NCBI RefSeq assembly: GCF_040115645.1
Contig: NC_089542.1
Span: forward strand, 5,208,001-5,272,000
Length of the DNA: 64,000 nt
Reading direction: 5' to 3'
Source: Euwallacea fornicatus
Taxonomy: Eukaryota; Arthropoda; Insecta; Coleoptera; Curculionidae
Made by a program: the position numbers and the translations under genes. Of this stretch, positions 25,901 through 37,600 are shown piece after piece; the first letter of the stretch is position 1, and every line of letters begins with the position of its first letter. The notes beneath the pieces were generated by a model that saw only the letters and a program-made list of their open reading frames with translations, searched no databases and had not been told where the DNA came from.

Positions 25901-28900
25901 AGAAGTAAAACATTCCAGATTACGGCGTTTCCATGGAGAATTGATATCGTTTTTATGTCAATATTCTGTTTTCTATTTCATGGCTTTTAGAAAAAAATCA
26001 TTAAAACAGAAATTCAGGCAACATTCACTCCTCATAAATTCCTTGTAAATTAACTCAATCAATTGAATACGTGATAAATAAATATAAAATTAAATAGATA
26101 TTATTTTAGAGGATTAATTATTAATATTATGTATAGAAGGGGGTTCAATGTTTTACATTCAATGTTAAAAAACAGAGAATTAAAGGAAGACTTCAAACTT
26201 GTGCCTGTGACGTTCATATTTCAGGTGGCGTATACCGGAGCCAGTATGAATCCTTCCCGAAGTTTCGGTCCTGCTGTACTTAGTGGGGATTATCAACACC
26301 ACTGGGTAAGAGCAGCTTAAACTCGCTAATTTTCCAAGTGAATGATATGTTTCAGATTTACTGGTTTGGCCCGATAATCGGAGCAATAATAGCCTCCATA
26401 ATGTACAAACTCTTCTTCGCGGATAAAAAAAGGTAACTCACCATGTTAATTAGGTTGTTAAGGCTTTTGCTTTGGATCGCGTCACTGACGATCCTCAAGT
26501 CGGTCCTGCAATAGAAAAACTTGTATATATATATAAAAATAAACATTGACAAATATTTCAAACTTTGAGGGGGCTATTTTGCTTTTTTTTAAAGCGATTA
26601 GTATAGTCTTCTGTTGAATCGCGAGAATTTATGTAATTTTAAGTAGCTTTTGGAGAGTTAAATCATGCCTAATGCACGTCTCTTGGTTTCTTTAGACAGT
26701 TCAGGCCAGTTCATGGTCTCAGTTTTGAATTTCAGACTGATGGTCAGTAAGTATTGATGAATGTAATTGATCTAACTTTAGATTAGATCTAAACTGTGTA
26801 ACTCAGGTTAATCGAAAGTTTCGATTTTAGGTAAAACCGAGTTGGGTCTTTAATACCAAATTATAAACCGACGAAAGTAGAAAATACTGTTTAAAGCTGC
26901 TCGAAGTTGGGAAATTGTATTCATAATGCTAATTTAACTTAATTTTTTTTTATTTCACTCTTCGGGGTTTCCTACCCTCTATGATTTTCTTTGTTTTCAT
27001 TCTAAGCTTTATCTATTTTTTCGCAATTCATTCTTCACTACATTCGCCGACTTTCCCCTATATAGACACACAAGCAACTCACCATTCTGCACTCTATCCC
27101 TATATCAATTCCTTCGTCTGAGTCACATGCCAAAGTTAACGGGCACCATCGCGGCCGCCGAAATAACACACAGCAGTTCCTTGGCCCCGGCCATTTATTT
27201 TAATAATCGAACTGGATCGGCCCCATTTCTGCTTTTACTCCTCACTACTGCACCATCGGCGCCCGGCTATATGAAGTTCTGTTTTTAACAGACAAAGTCG
27301 CTGTCTGTGTCGCGTTCCAGACTTGTCACAATTGACGTCGCCGAGCGCATCGGACGCCCATCGACGCCACAATGGGACATTTTTTCCGAATTTGTTATGG
27401 TCGCAATTTTAGCGCGAGCCACTTCCGCGATCGGTATTTTTACGGAGGGTCGTGCGTGAGTATGCGTGTGGTTGACACACCCCCACCATTCGGGCGACCC
27501 CTCTAGTATTGATTGGCATTGGGGCGCAGACGTTTTAGCCCCGTCTTTCTTTGATTTCAGGTGGATTTTAAATTAATATCAATTCGATCTCTCGTGTCAG
27601 ATCTTCTGTCCTTTTAAGTTTTAGTAAGGACGTCTATTTGACACATTTGTTTCATTTGATGAATTTTTCAATTTTGGAAAAAATCTTTGTAAACTTAATT
27701 GCAAAAAGTATTTTTTGGGAGTGTTTTATTAGCTTAAAGCCTTTTCGGGCTCCAGTAGCTTCCCTGAGTGCCAGTCTTACGCACAATAGTCCTTCACCAT
27801 GGGGGGTTATTTGCGTTGTACGACGAGGGTGAAATAATTGGGTGCTAATCAGGCTTTTCCACTTCATAAGATTCGTTTAACGTTAGATGCTGATCTCCTT
27901 GTCAACGTTAAAAATCAGTTTAGGGGGGCTCTTACAGTTATTTTTAATTGTATTTGTTTTTTTAGTATGTCTAACACTATTCTAAGTAATTTCGTAAATA
28001 GATGGTACTTAGTTTTGGTGACTGCAAATTATTATATGGGCTCAGAATATTGTAATGTTATAGAAAAGAAAAGATCTTTGGTATTTTTATTTTTTCCATT
28101 CGTACCTTTGCATATCACATGGGACATAGAAAAAAAATGCCATCTGCGATAGATTGTGAAACTGGCCACCATTTTGTGGTATATTTTCATGGCTATTCTT
28201 TTAATTCCAAAAACGTTTCATTTCACAAGTTAAGCAGACATGCACTTAGGACAACAGTCACATGAAATTCCATTCTCCTGAATTCAGAAATAATATATTT
28301 TGTATTATTTGTATTTTTGATCATTTTAATGATATCTTTGACGTTTGACTCATAAAAATGTTTGTGAATTAAATTTTGATGATTTGGTATAAGACCTGCT
28401 GAATATTGACAATTTGGTGGCTGTATATTTTGGTGTATGTAGATTTATGAATCCCTGCAGCTCTGTTTTTTACGAATTTGCATATATCAATTTGAAACAC
28501 CATATTTCCTAAATTATTTTTTGTCTTTGATTCACCATGATTCATGTAAATAAAACAATTTTCCCGCCTGAAAACGACGACACCTGAATTCTCATCAACT
28601 TTCCTAGAATGTTTACCTTTTAATTATTTCTTTTGCCCGAGTTTACTGCATATACAGACATTCCTACATATTTAATTCGCAGTAAGTTGTGCAATAAAAC
28701 CAACGCCTCGCACTTATTAACATTAAATTTGATTCACAAACGGTACAGTTTCAAAGTACTTACAGGGTATCCTCTCTCCCAATTTTCCTCCTCGGTTCCA
28801 CAGCAACACTATGTCTAAGCGTCGCTTTTTTCGGGACATTTTCTGCAAACAAACCCTTTTACCAGCACCTTACCCGGGAATTACAGCGGCTCACCGTGAT

Positions 28901-29743
28901 ATTTCGCTCTGAGCAACGTTAAACTGCTAATAATAGTCGCTCTATGAGAAGACTTTTTGATCCCTAGCTCTTTAAGCTGCCATTCTGAAACTTCCAAGAG
29001 GTTTTCAACTCCCTGGTATTTCTCGAACTGTGGTGCATACTGCTCCAGATCCAAATCTCTGAGCCATTGTCTAATGTCTTTGTGTTTCGCTTTGGGGCTG
29101 GAAGTGACGTCTTTGGTTTCTTTTGCTAAACGACCGGATTTCCGACGAGGTAACGAGCCGAATTTGGACCAAGAAAGACCTTTAAAGCAAAGAAATAGTT
29201 AGTCGATGAAATGGATAATTTCTGATTAAACACTACTGCAAGAAAATTGAATTTCTCTTTAATTAAAACTAGGGCTTTTGCAAAGTTTGTTGCTAAATAC
29301 AAGTTCATGAGTATTTATTCTCTACGGTGATAAGGCGCGATTTATCGATGGTTTACACCAGGCTGCATTAAAGTCGCATTTTATAGATAGGTTTCAATTT
29401 CATTTTGCAGCGTGGATTGCGTTTGAATTGCATTACCTACTATTAGATTATTTAGCTATTATCAATAGCTACTTAAGTAAATGTTCACCAGTATTCATCA
29501 AGGGTTCTCTCTCTATGAGTTCATTTGACAATTTGCAATTGCACGTAGCCATCTGGTATGCGGTGCTAACATTTCTGTTTTTGTAACTTGATCGTTATGG
29601 TACTGTTTTCACGTTGATGCATTTGTATTAATAATTATTATTGTTATTCATGTGGTGCGACATTATTATTTATACTAATGATTAAATACCTACTTACTGT
29701 GAATACTAGGTCTCTTCTTCAATTTACTGGCACTTTTCCCCAT
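19912..29743 (-). CDS. BCAR3: BCAR3/NSP-family adaptor with SAM, SH2 and RasGEF-like domains
   Basis: Adaptor that in vertebrates couples receptor signals to p130Cas through an SH2 domain and a Cas-binding RasGEF-like fold. Inferred exons, 5' to 3': 29743-29698, 29179-28895, 27117-27083, 24063-23902, 22628-22448, 22394-21899, 21843-21178, 20664-20496 and 20442-19912. All phases agree; total 856 codons plus stop (human BCAR3 is about 825). The N-terminus MGKSASKLKK has a Gly2/Ser6 pattern suggesting N-myristoylation. A SAM domain follows (IRQWLRDLDLEQYAPQFEKY). The SH2 domain begins HAWYHGAIPR, has FLIRD and ends DLITFYVGSGKP. A Ser/Pro-rich linker leads to the GEF-like domain (LMELPEVRYIDFG, PHLLPLILILERDLPDFL). 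The 35-base linking exon is the least certain; its ATG abuts the donor and may start a shorter isoform. Two introns have GC donors. An aquaporin gene lies in the 24064-27082 intron on the plus strand. Confidence 0.85.
24510..26750 (+). CDS. Aquaporin (MIP family), 264 residues
   Basis: Six-helix membrane channel for water or small neutral solutes. Eight exons: 24510-24528, 24640-24830, 24886-25029, 25080-25169, 25233-25370, 26225-26305, 26356-26432 and 26696-26750; phases agree throughout. The first half-helix motif is canonical (SGAHVNPAVS); the second is NPS (GASMNPSRSFGPAV), keeping the selectivity Arg. In helix 5 the position that holds His in water-selective aquaporins (six before Tyr of YTG) is Asn here (VVVLNLGGVAYTG). 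That recalls insect aquaporins that lost this His and pass glycerol or urea, but the substrate is not known. The C-terminus is short (QFRPVHGLSF). The start is a 19-base exon, MYPDLK. The whole gene lies in an intron of the opposite-strand BCAR3-like gene. Confidence 0.92.
27060..27560 (-). promoter_or_regulatory. GC/CpG-rich island, candidate internal promoter of the BCAR3-like gene
   Basis: A CpG-rich stretch in AT-rich surroundings, just upstream (on the minus strand) of the 35-base exon 27117-27083. That exon ends ATG then GTGAGT, so a transcript starting in this island could begin translation with that ATG and run in frame into the SH2 exon, giving a SAM-less isoform. This is inference from composition and phase. 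Confidence 0.35.
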
Positions 29744-31945
29744 CTCTTACGACCCCAAAAACGCACTTTACCACAACTTTCTCACGTTTACTTTAATCTG
29801 ATTATAAATTTAAACCAGCTTGGTCTCATTTGAAAGGTAATCTCTAAAGTAAAATGACCGATACGACAGTGTATCGGATCCTACATCCTGATCTAATCCT
29901 TCAATTTTGATCGATGAGATGGGAGGGTGCCGGTGTCCGTCGATCGTCTCTAGCTAGTACCAATTTTTTAGATTATCGAAAATTTTGAATTCGCGTTTAA
30001 CAAAAATGACCGACGTAACTGTTATAAATAACCAGAACTCGTACTGCTTCTAGGCTGTTTGTTTAATGAATTGGCAATGTCAGCGGCAAAGGTTAACAGT
30101 TTTATTGCTTTTAATATGCATTTGCATATAATATATAAACCTTTCCCAGAGAGGGGCTTGTCGGAATTCACCCTTATGAAAAAAATATCACCAGTCAAAC
30201 GCGGGAAGACATGAAAGGACAACGCACTTAGATCAGGTAGACGCGGAGGCCACCCCTAAGAACTGAATGGCACCGACGAACGTGTTTAAATTGTGAAACG
30301 GAAATGTTACACTTGAACACAGCAAATGGCGATCTGGTACTGGACTAGCTATTGTTTGTTCTTGCCGCTGGTACTTCATGGGTGCTGCTAGGATGACGCT
30401 AATAGGCAAGGTCGCTTACGTAACAATCACATAGCGGTGAGAACCCTTTAAATTTTATTATACAAATTAGCGCAATTGATATAGTTTTTTATATCCAAAC
30501 TATTGGCTTGAGATTGTGAAAGTGGCATGAGAAGTGTAGACGCGATACTATATTCCCTTTATCGCCATTTTCTCGATATGGCTTTATCTTGTTTTTATTA
30601 AAGCAAATATTGATGCGGCCATAATAATATAAGGATGTATAGTAACTATGAGACCGATAAAACCTCACCTTGTGTAAGTACTGCTTTTTTCAGTTGCGGA
30701 CCTATCCCAGTTGTCCGTTGATTATCTCCTTCCCTGCAGCACAAAAAATACTCATAATTAAATGACATGCAGTTTGATTAATTTTCTTGTAAGTTCTATC
30801 CTGTTTTAATTTGCTTCCTGATTTGCATTCGTTAATAGAATCTGATAGTTAAATAGAAGTTAAGCCGGATGAATAGGTAATAATTACAATTAGGGGTGCC
30901 TCCGCCACTGTATTCAGACCATAAAACTTACATTTTCCCATGGATTGACCGATGGTCATTTGAGGAAAGCAATTCCAATACGGTCAATACGTGGTCGAAG
31001 TACCTACCGCCGATGGGTTGTAAATACGTCACGTACCGAACAACATTGGTAGACTGAACGCCGATGCGGCTTTTAAGCAAAGAAGTGCTTATTGCAGGGT
31101 CGCTTTAGTTTATAAAAGTAAACTGGTTTGCATCTGGCTGTGCTATTAATTACAACCAATTTGTCGGAGTCGAGAGTGCTTCTGAGGGATTGTCTGTTAA
31201 CGCTTCAGATGCTCAATATTATAATTTTTTTCACGAGGACAAGCCACATGTATCTGAGGAGATCGTTGAATTGAACGTTTTGATTTTTTATGCAATTTAA
31301 AAGAAAGTTCGCGATTACGCATTGAAGTTATAATAATGACTCGATCGTGGCAATCTGATTTTAAGTGGTAATTCAATTGGACGATACAATCTTAATTAGT
31401 AACTAATATGCTCATGAATTTCCTTTAAGTCAACAACAATGAATTTGTCGAATGCAATGTGCTCAGTAAACTCTATTGTTATCCTGGACTTCTTATTTTT
31501 GCATTTACAATGTACTAATGAAATAGATATTTAATTTTCGTTCACCATATCGTCAGGATTCGCAGCTGCAGCGAGTTCGTCACCTGACAAACGGTTATAG
31601 CTGATTCCGCGGTGGCGACACAAAATTTTGCGATTTAAAAATTTCTCTAGAAGGTGCACGAACCCATTTATTACTTGGCAAAATAATGTTTACTATTTAA
31701 TTTTCATTTGTATCATTCTCAAAGACAATATAAGTGATTTTTATCTTGAATTATCGACAACAATGCAAAGCGACGTAAGATGGACGTCATCGATCTTCAT
31801 AACCTCAAATTTCCCAATCAACAAAATTTTATCAAACAATAAGCTTTTATTTGTTTTTGTTGTTTATCTGACTGTGGAATGTTTATAATCGCCTGGAAAC
31901 TTGGCCGCTGACCAGTCTAACGTTTATTCTCTTCAGACTACTAGT
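29744..31945. other. Intergenic region between BCAR3-like gene and phospholipase
   Basis: The two genes diverge here, so this 2.2-kb stretch should contain both promoters. It is AT-rich, with no coding exon, RNA gene or element that I recognise. Confidence 0.55.
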
Positions 31946-33925
31946 ATGGACTCCTTGAAACTTTTCACATTTTATTGTATTGTTCTGTGTTGTGTCAGCC
32001 ACGGAAGTCCCACTTTACACCCCGTGGTGTTCATTCCTGGGGACGGGGGTAACCAACTGGAGGCCAAGCTAAATAAGACCAACGTAGTACACTATATTTG
32101 TGAAAAAACCTCTAATGGCTATTTCAATATCTGGCTCAATATGGAGCTGTTAGTTCCTCTTGTAATTGATTGTTGGATAGATAACATTCGTTTGAACTAT
32201 GACAATGTTACAAGAACTACAGCAGAACCCCCAGGAGTTGATATCAGAGTGCCCGGATTTGGAAATAGTGAAACTGTTGAATGGATCGATCCCAGCCATG
32301 CAGCCACAGGAGCCTATTTCAAAGACATTGGGAATTTGCTGGTGAGCATGGGTTATATTAGGAATGTCAGCATTAGAGGAGCTCCGTATGACTTCCGCAG
32401 AGGTCCTAATGAAAATAAAGATTATTTTATTCAACTGAAACAACTCATTGAAGACACATACAATCAAAACAATCAAACCTCAGTAATGCTTATAGTGCAC
32501 TCAATGGGAGGGCCTATGTCCTTATATTTTCTCAATCAGCAGGAGCAAGCCTGGAAAGACAGATATATTAAGAGATTGGTTGCATTGAGTGGGGCTTGGG
32601 GTGGATCAATGAAAGCCATGAAGGTTTTTGCTATGGGTATGTTTATAATTTGTTTAAAGTAGTGTATCCAAATGTTAAAAATAGGGGATGATTTGGGGTC
32701 GTATGTGCTTCGCCCTAGTATTATGAAGGCAGAGCAAATGTCACAACCAAGCACTGCATGGCTGCTGCCTTCACCCCTGTTTTGGAAACCTGATGAAATA
32801 TTGGTTGAGACTGAGAAAAAGAACTTTACATTGAGCAATTTAGAAGAGTTTTTCAAGTAGGTTTTGAATATTTTATAAGATGTAAATGAAAATGTGGTAA
32901 ATTTAGGGGTCTCAATTTTATGGATGGATGGGAGATGCATAAAGATATGAAGCCCTATCAGGTAAATTTTAAGCCCCCAGGAGTGGAAGTTCACTGCTTA
33001 TATGGCACTGGAGTGGATACAGTGGAAAGGTAAAAATAACCACAATAATTTTTCTCATTAATTAATTTTTGCCAAACACTTTGCATCATGGAGTATTTAA
33101 AATTTTTTACTTAAATTTTTGATAATATTAATAATTTGGTTCAATGCATTTTTATATAATTTTTGCTCCTTTGGTTTAAAATGATTTATTTTGATTGGGA
33201 ACATATTTTGATTATGATTGATCAAGCTGTTTAATTAAACAAAGAGGGGACAATCCACGTCATTATAAATACATTTCAGCATTATCATGTCAGAGATGTA
33301 ATTAATTAGTGAATTTTCTTCGACTTTGTCTTATCAGAACACCACTTCTTATCAGAACTTAATCTGAATTGGCTGTTATCTGTCCACAAAACTAAGTCAC
33401 TAACCTGATTTCTGTTCATAGCTTGATAGAAACATTTCTGAACATATATTGAAATTAAAACAGAAAAAGTATTATCAGTAAATAAACAACTTATATAAAA
33501 TCTTTCTTGAAAATTCTGGCAACAGCATAAACTCCTCTTTCAGACTTTACTATAAACCTGGAACCTGGTTAGATGGTACCCCTACCCTAATAAATGGTGA
33601 CGGAGATGGTACCGTGAATACCCGGTCTTTGGAAGGCTGCCGCTACTGGCTAACTTTGCAGAAGCAAAAAATATTCTATCAATCCTTCCCTAAAGTGGAC
33701 CATCTGGCCATATTGCACAGCAATCTCACTTTGCAATATGTGAGTAGCTTAGTGCATTCAGATGAGCCCAGTGCAAAAGAATATGTAGCGAAGTCCAACA
33801 AGCTTGACATGCATTGGATTAAAAAAATTATACCACATCAAAAAGTGAGCTCAGAAAACAAGACAAAAAGTTTTTCATTTAGGAACGAGCCTTTGGGACC
33901 AGTGTTGTATGTTAATGATGTCTGA
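31946..33925 (+). CDS. PLA2G15: Lysosomal (group XV) phospholipase A2, LCAT-like
   Basis: Secreted/lysosomal serine acyltransferase-phospholipase acting on phosphatidylcholine and phosphatidylethanolamine, able to transfer acyl groups to ceramide. Four exons: 31946-32636, 32685-32856, 32907-33029 and 33544-33925; 455 residues (human about 412). A signal peptide (MDSLKLFTFYCIVLCCVSHG) precedes the mature start HPVVFIPGDGGNQLEAKL. The conserved CWIDNIRL, RGAPYDFRR, nucleophile motif VHSMGGP, catalytic Asp in NGDGDGTVN and catalytic His in VDHLAIL are all present. Several N-glycosylation sequons fit a lysosomal enzyme. The upstream in-frame codons from 31901 lack an ATG, so 31946 is the start. 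AATAAA signals lie at 34408-34417. Confidence 0.95.
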
Positions 33926-34407
33926 AGATGGAAAAGGTAAGTCTAATTATTGAGGTTTGATAATAATACTCTTGGTGACAAGTAGTCAAATTTCTCACCT
34001 TCCTATAACATTCAAATGTGTAAATTTCTGATGCAATAACTTTGAACGTTATGGAAAATTTACAGTGCCTGAACTTTCTTCAAAATATATTTTTGTGTCA
34101 TATTATAATCTTTTTATTATACTTCTGTTAATTTGTCAGAAATTGGAAATAGAGAAATAGGTGGTATATGCTTTAATTATCAAATTTTCTAAATTTAGAA
34201 AATTTTATGCTACATTTGGCTTGTAAAAATTTTATCATCCACTGGTGTATACCAAAAATCAAGTATTTGTATTTATTTCATCTCAGAGAAATTTTACCAT
34301 ATGTAATGTATAACATTCATGCATTGAAAATTATCAATTAACTTCAAGGGAATGGATGAATTTTTTTATGCTTAAACATGTTGGGAAAATTCTTGCATGA
34401 TTTCTCT

Positions 34408-34417
34408 AATAAATAAA
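34408..34417 (+). terminator. Polyadenylation signals for the phospholipase gene
   Basis: Two overlapping AATAAA hexamers (AATAAATAAA) about 480 bases after the stop codon. Confidence 0.4.
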
Positions 34418-34631
34418 AAGCGTGCAGGTATAAACAACCAATTATATATTTTTTAAAACTTAGTCACTACCACATCATTGCATTTGTTACAAAAAGAATG
34501 AATATAACATTTTTTTTGGTATGCAGTAATTTGGAGACACTTTTAGATCACTGACATACAACAATTATTTATACGGAATAGTAATAACGCTTAAGGTCTT
34601 AATTGTCCCAGTAAACAGGCCTCCATCCTAA

Positions 34632-37600
34632 TCAATCGCCACTATTTCTAGAGTCTTTCAGTCTACACGTAAAACAAAAAACATTAACACAACAATAAAT
34701 GCATTTTGATTATTAAAAATTATACTTAAACTTTAGGAAAGTTGATAAAGCAATATAATCACATATTTGACGAACATTCACGGTACAAGGAACGAAAAAT
34801 GACGCCCACGTCTACTGTAAAGAAGGCGAAAATAACAAAATAATGGCTTTTACTTCTAGGGCGGCCATCTTGCTTCAATTTGGGGAGATTGGTGGTATAA
34901 TTGGAGTCCCACACTAGTGAGCATCAAGTACGATAATTTAACTGAATTTTTCCACTCTTTTTGTTTTATTATGTCTTTGCGCAACGTGTCAAGCTTACAT
35001 GGGTAGCTTTTGCCAGCCATAGCGTCGCACCGAGTGCGCACTTTTCACTTGACCGAATTTGACATTACCTACCGATGAGGGTGATGTGTGTTAGTAACTT
35101 TCTAATGTTTCCATTTTGCTTATTAAAGGTTGCATTTATTTTTTTAGTTTAAACTAAGAACTGACGCTTTTTACTACTGAATACAAAATGGCCGCCTACA
35201 GACTTTTGTGTTTGACAAAATTTTGTCACATACTCTTCAGTCGATGACCAGTGAAAATTCCATGTATCATATCACAACAAAACCTCAATTTAAATCCTCG
35301 AATAAATAAACAAAAAAAGAGAGATATTATTTGACATATAAAAATAGGCTCTTTTGTATAACATTGCACATATTCTATAGCCCACTTCGCCTCTAAAAGC
35401 TGCTATAAAACCTCTTACGTATCAGATCCCTCACCGATCCCGAAGACATCACCCTATGTCATGTATTAAAAATACTAGAAACATACATTCCGAGTTTAGA
35501 TTAAGGGCTTAGGAACAATGAAACTTACCTCAGAAATGGTAGCCGCCCGTCACCACCATATTTCATGTAGTAGAGATACCCGATAAGGACTGTGGCCGTT
35601 GCAAATACTAGCCCCAGTCCGCCGCGTCTGCCAAAAACCAACCACGCGGGTATTCGGTTGTTAATGCGTAGCCACAGACTCGTGTTCCGTCTCAGATTGT
35701 TGCGCACTCGTTGTTCGTTCTTCTTCCTTTCTGCCGTTCTTAAAATTAAACGTTCGCACTCAAGAAAATATAGGGAAAATCGAGTGCAACATTTAGAAGC
35801 TATTTACAGAGTTTTATGTGAGCGATGGCTACGAGGAACTACGGAAGCTATTAATACTAGATAGAAACCAAGAGAGAACACCTTCTTCACTACACCAAAC
35901 ACCTTTCTCAACACGAAAAGCAAGTTAAACTCTACGTACTCTCTGTCCACGCGTTTCTTCACCAACTTTTCCAGTTTTTCAGGAGGATAATCTTCGTAAT
36001 GCTTCATAGCGTTCATCAGAATGGATTCGAAATCTAGATTATCGGGAATTTGGGACAAGAGACAGTGGATACTTGCCATATCACAGCCTAATAAAATCCT
36101 ATATTAAAATTTAGAAAATGACAAAAAACATAAAAGTACCTTCAGCAAAAATTTCATTTCTCCTCCACACAACTAAAGCAGTGGCCACGTACAAGGGCAT
36201 CAAGGGCGGTGTTGCCAAAAAATAATCGTACAACCGCACCACGTCTTTGTATTGGTTCAAAGAGTGTCCGAACCATGTGAGGTACCATGGAAGAGCGAAC
36301 ATGGTGCCCACACTAGCACTGTATTCAATAAATTTTATATATTTGTTACTGATTTTCAAAGAAAGCTTACCTGTCCATGAAATTGTGCAGATCTTTGTCG
36401 ATGTTATAGAGCAAAGCGTAGATGTAATTTAAACGATAGTCGGTTTTTTCCATTGTGGGTTCCATGCATTCACGAAGATTTTCGGTGCTAAGTTTTTCCA
36501 TTATTCTGAATGCTACTGCCTCGCCTACCACCAAGAGGAATGTTATGGCAACGTCATGGTAACCCTAAAGATTTGACAAAAAAAATGTATATTGCGAATA
36601 AAAAATGTGTGAAGAATATAGAAAATGCTGTAATAATTATTTACGTAATATCACATTTTACGAGGCGAATCAGTTTATGACCGTACTGACAGATATGATG
36701 AGCTGGAAAAAATTTCGTTATATACATATTGCTTACAACGTTTTATGATCAATTTAATGCCAATTTGTTAATAATTTAACTTTTAGGTCGAAATTAAATC
36801 CCAATATACCCCTAAGAAATACTTATCCGAATATCTACGAAATGCTTCTTTCAGTCATTATAAGTTCTATAAAAAAAAAGGTGTTTGATAGCTGCTTTAC
36901 TATACTATGATTATATATTTGCCTGTTTACTATATTAGGACCATAATCTATCAAATTTATGGCCGCCAAACGGTATCATATCATATCTTTACAATCAAAT
37001 CGGATGTAAATAAAATAATACCACCGATAATAATTAATATTGAAGAACGGAAAACAACTACTAATAACGCGTAAAAATAAACATGATCTGCAATACGTTT
37101 TCTACGTCCACGCAAGGTTGCGAAATCATTTTGATTATTTATTTCCAGTCAAACGACCTTAAGATATTAGTCAAAGATAAAATATATTCGTGTAATAACG
37201 TCGATAGATGTTTTTCATCGAATCGCAAACTTTTTAACGGTGATAATTCGCTCCAAAGCCGTTATATATATACTTATATGGTAATAACGTGACAGAAAAT
37301 TCTATATGTGGACCGTATATCAGAAACATTTCTAGGCTGAAATAAAAGCACTGAGTAGATAACTTTCTACTATGTATGAAACTCTTTGATAGATATGGGA
37401 GTATTGAGAAATTTCCCTTTGAACTTTAAAAGTGTTTATTTCTCCCGATTAAAAAAGCTCCAGGCGCTTGATGCGCTGGTAAGTTTAAACAAATTCTGAA
37501 GCATCTGCTTCATCTCCTTATAACAAATTATTGATACATTTTAACGGATTTTAATTGATCGATTTCTAAACCGTTAATAATGACATATACGATTTTTCTA

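Noticed and set aside
28764..28842. 79-base exon candidate on the minus strand with good acceptor (TTTGTTTGCAG) and donor (GTAAGT), open in the SAM frame
   Set aside because: It would shift the phase so that the 35-base exon hits a stop and the SH2 exon is out of frame. It could be an alternative or terminal exon but is not supported here.
31628..31888. 86-codon open frame just upstream of the phospholipase
   Set aside because: AT-rich, no recognisable domain, and the phospholipase has its own signal peptide and start at 31946.
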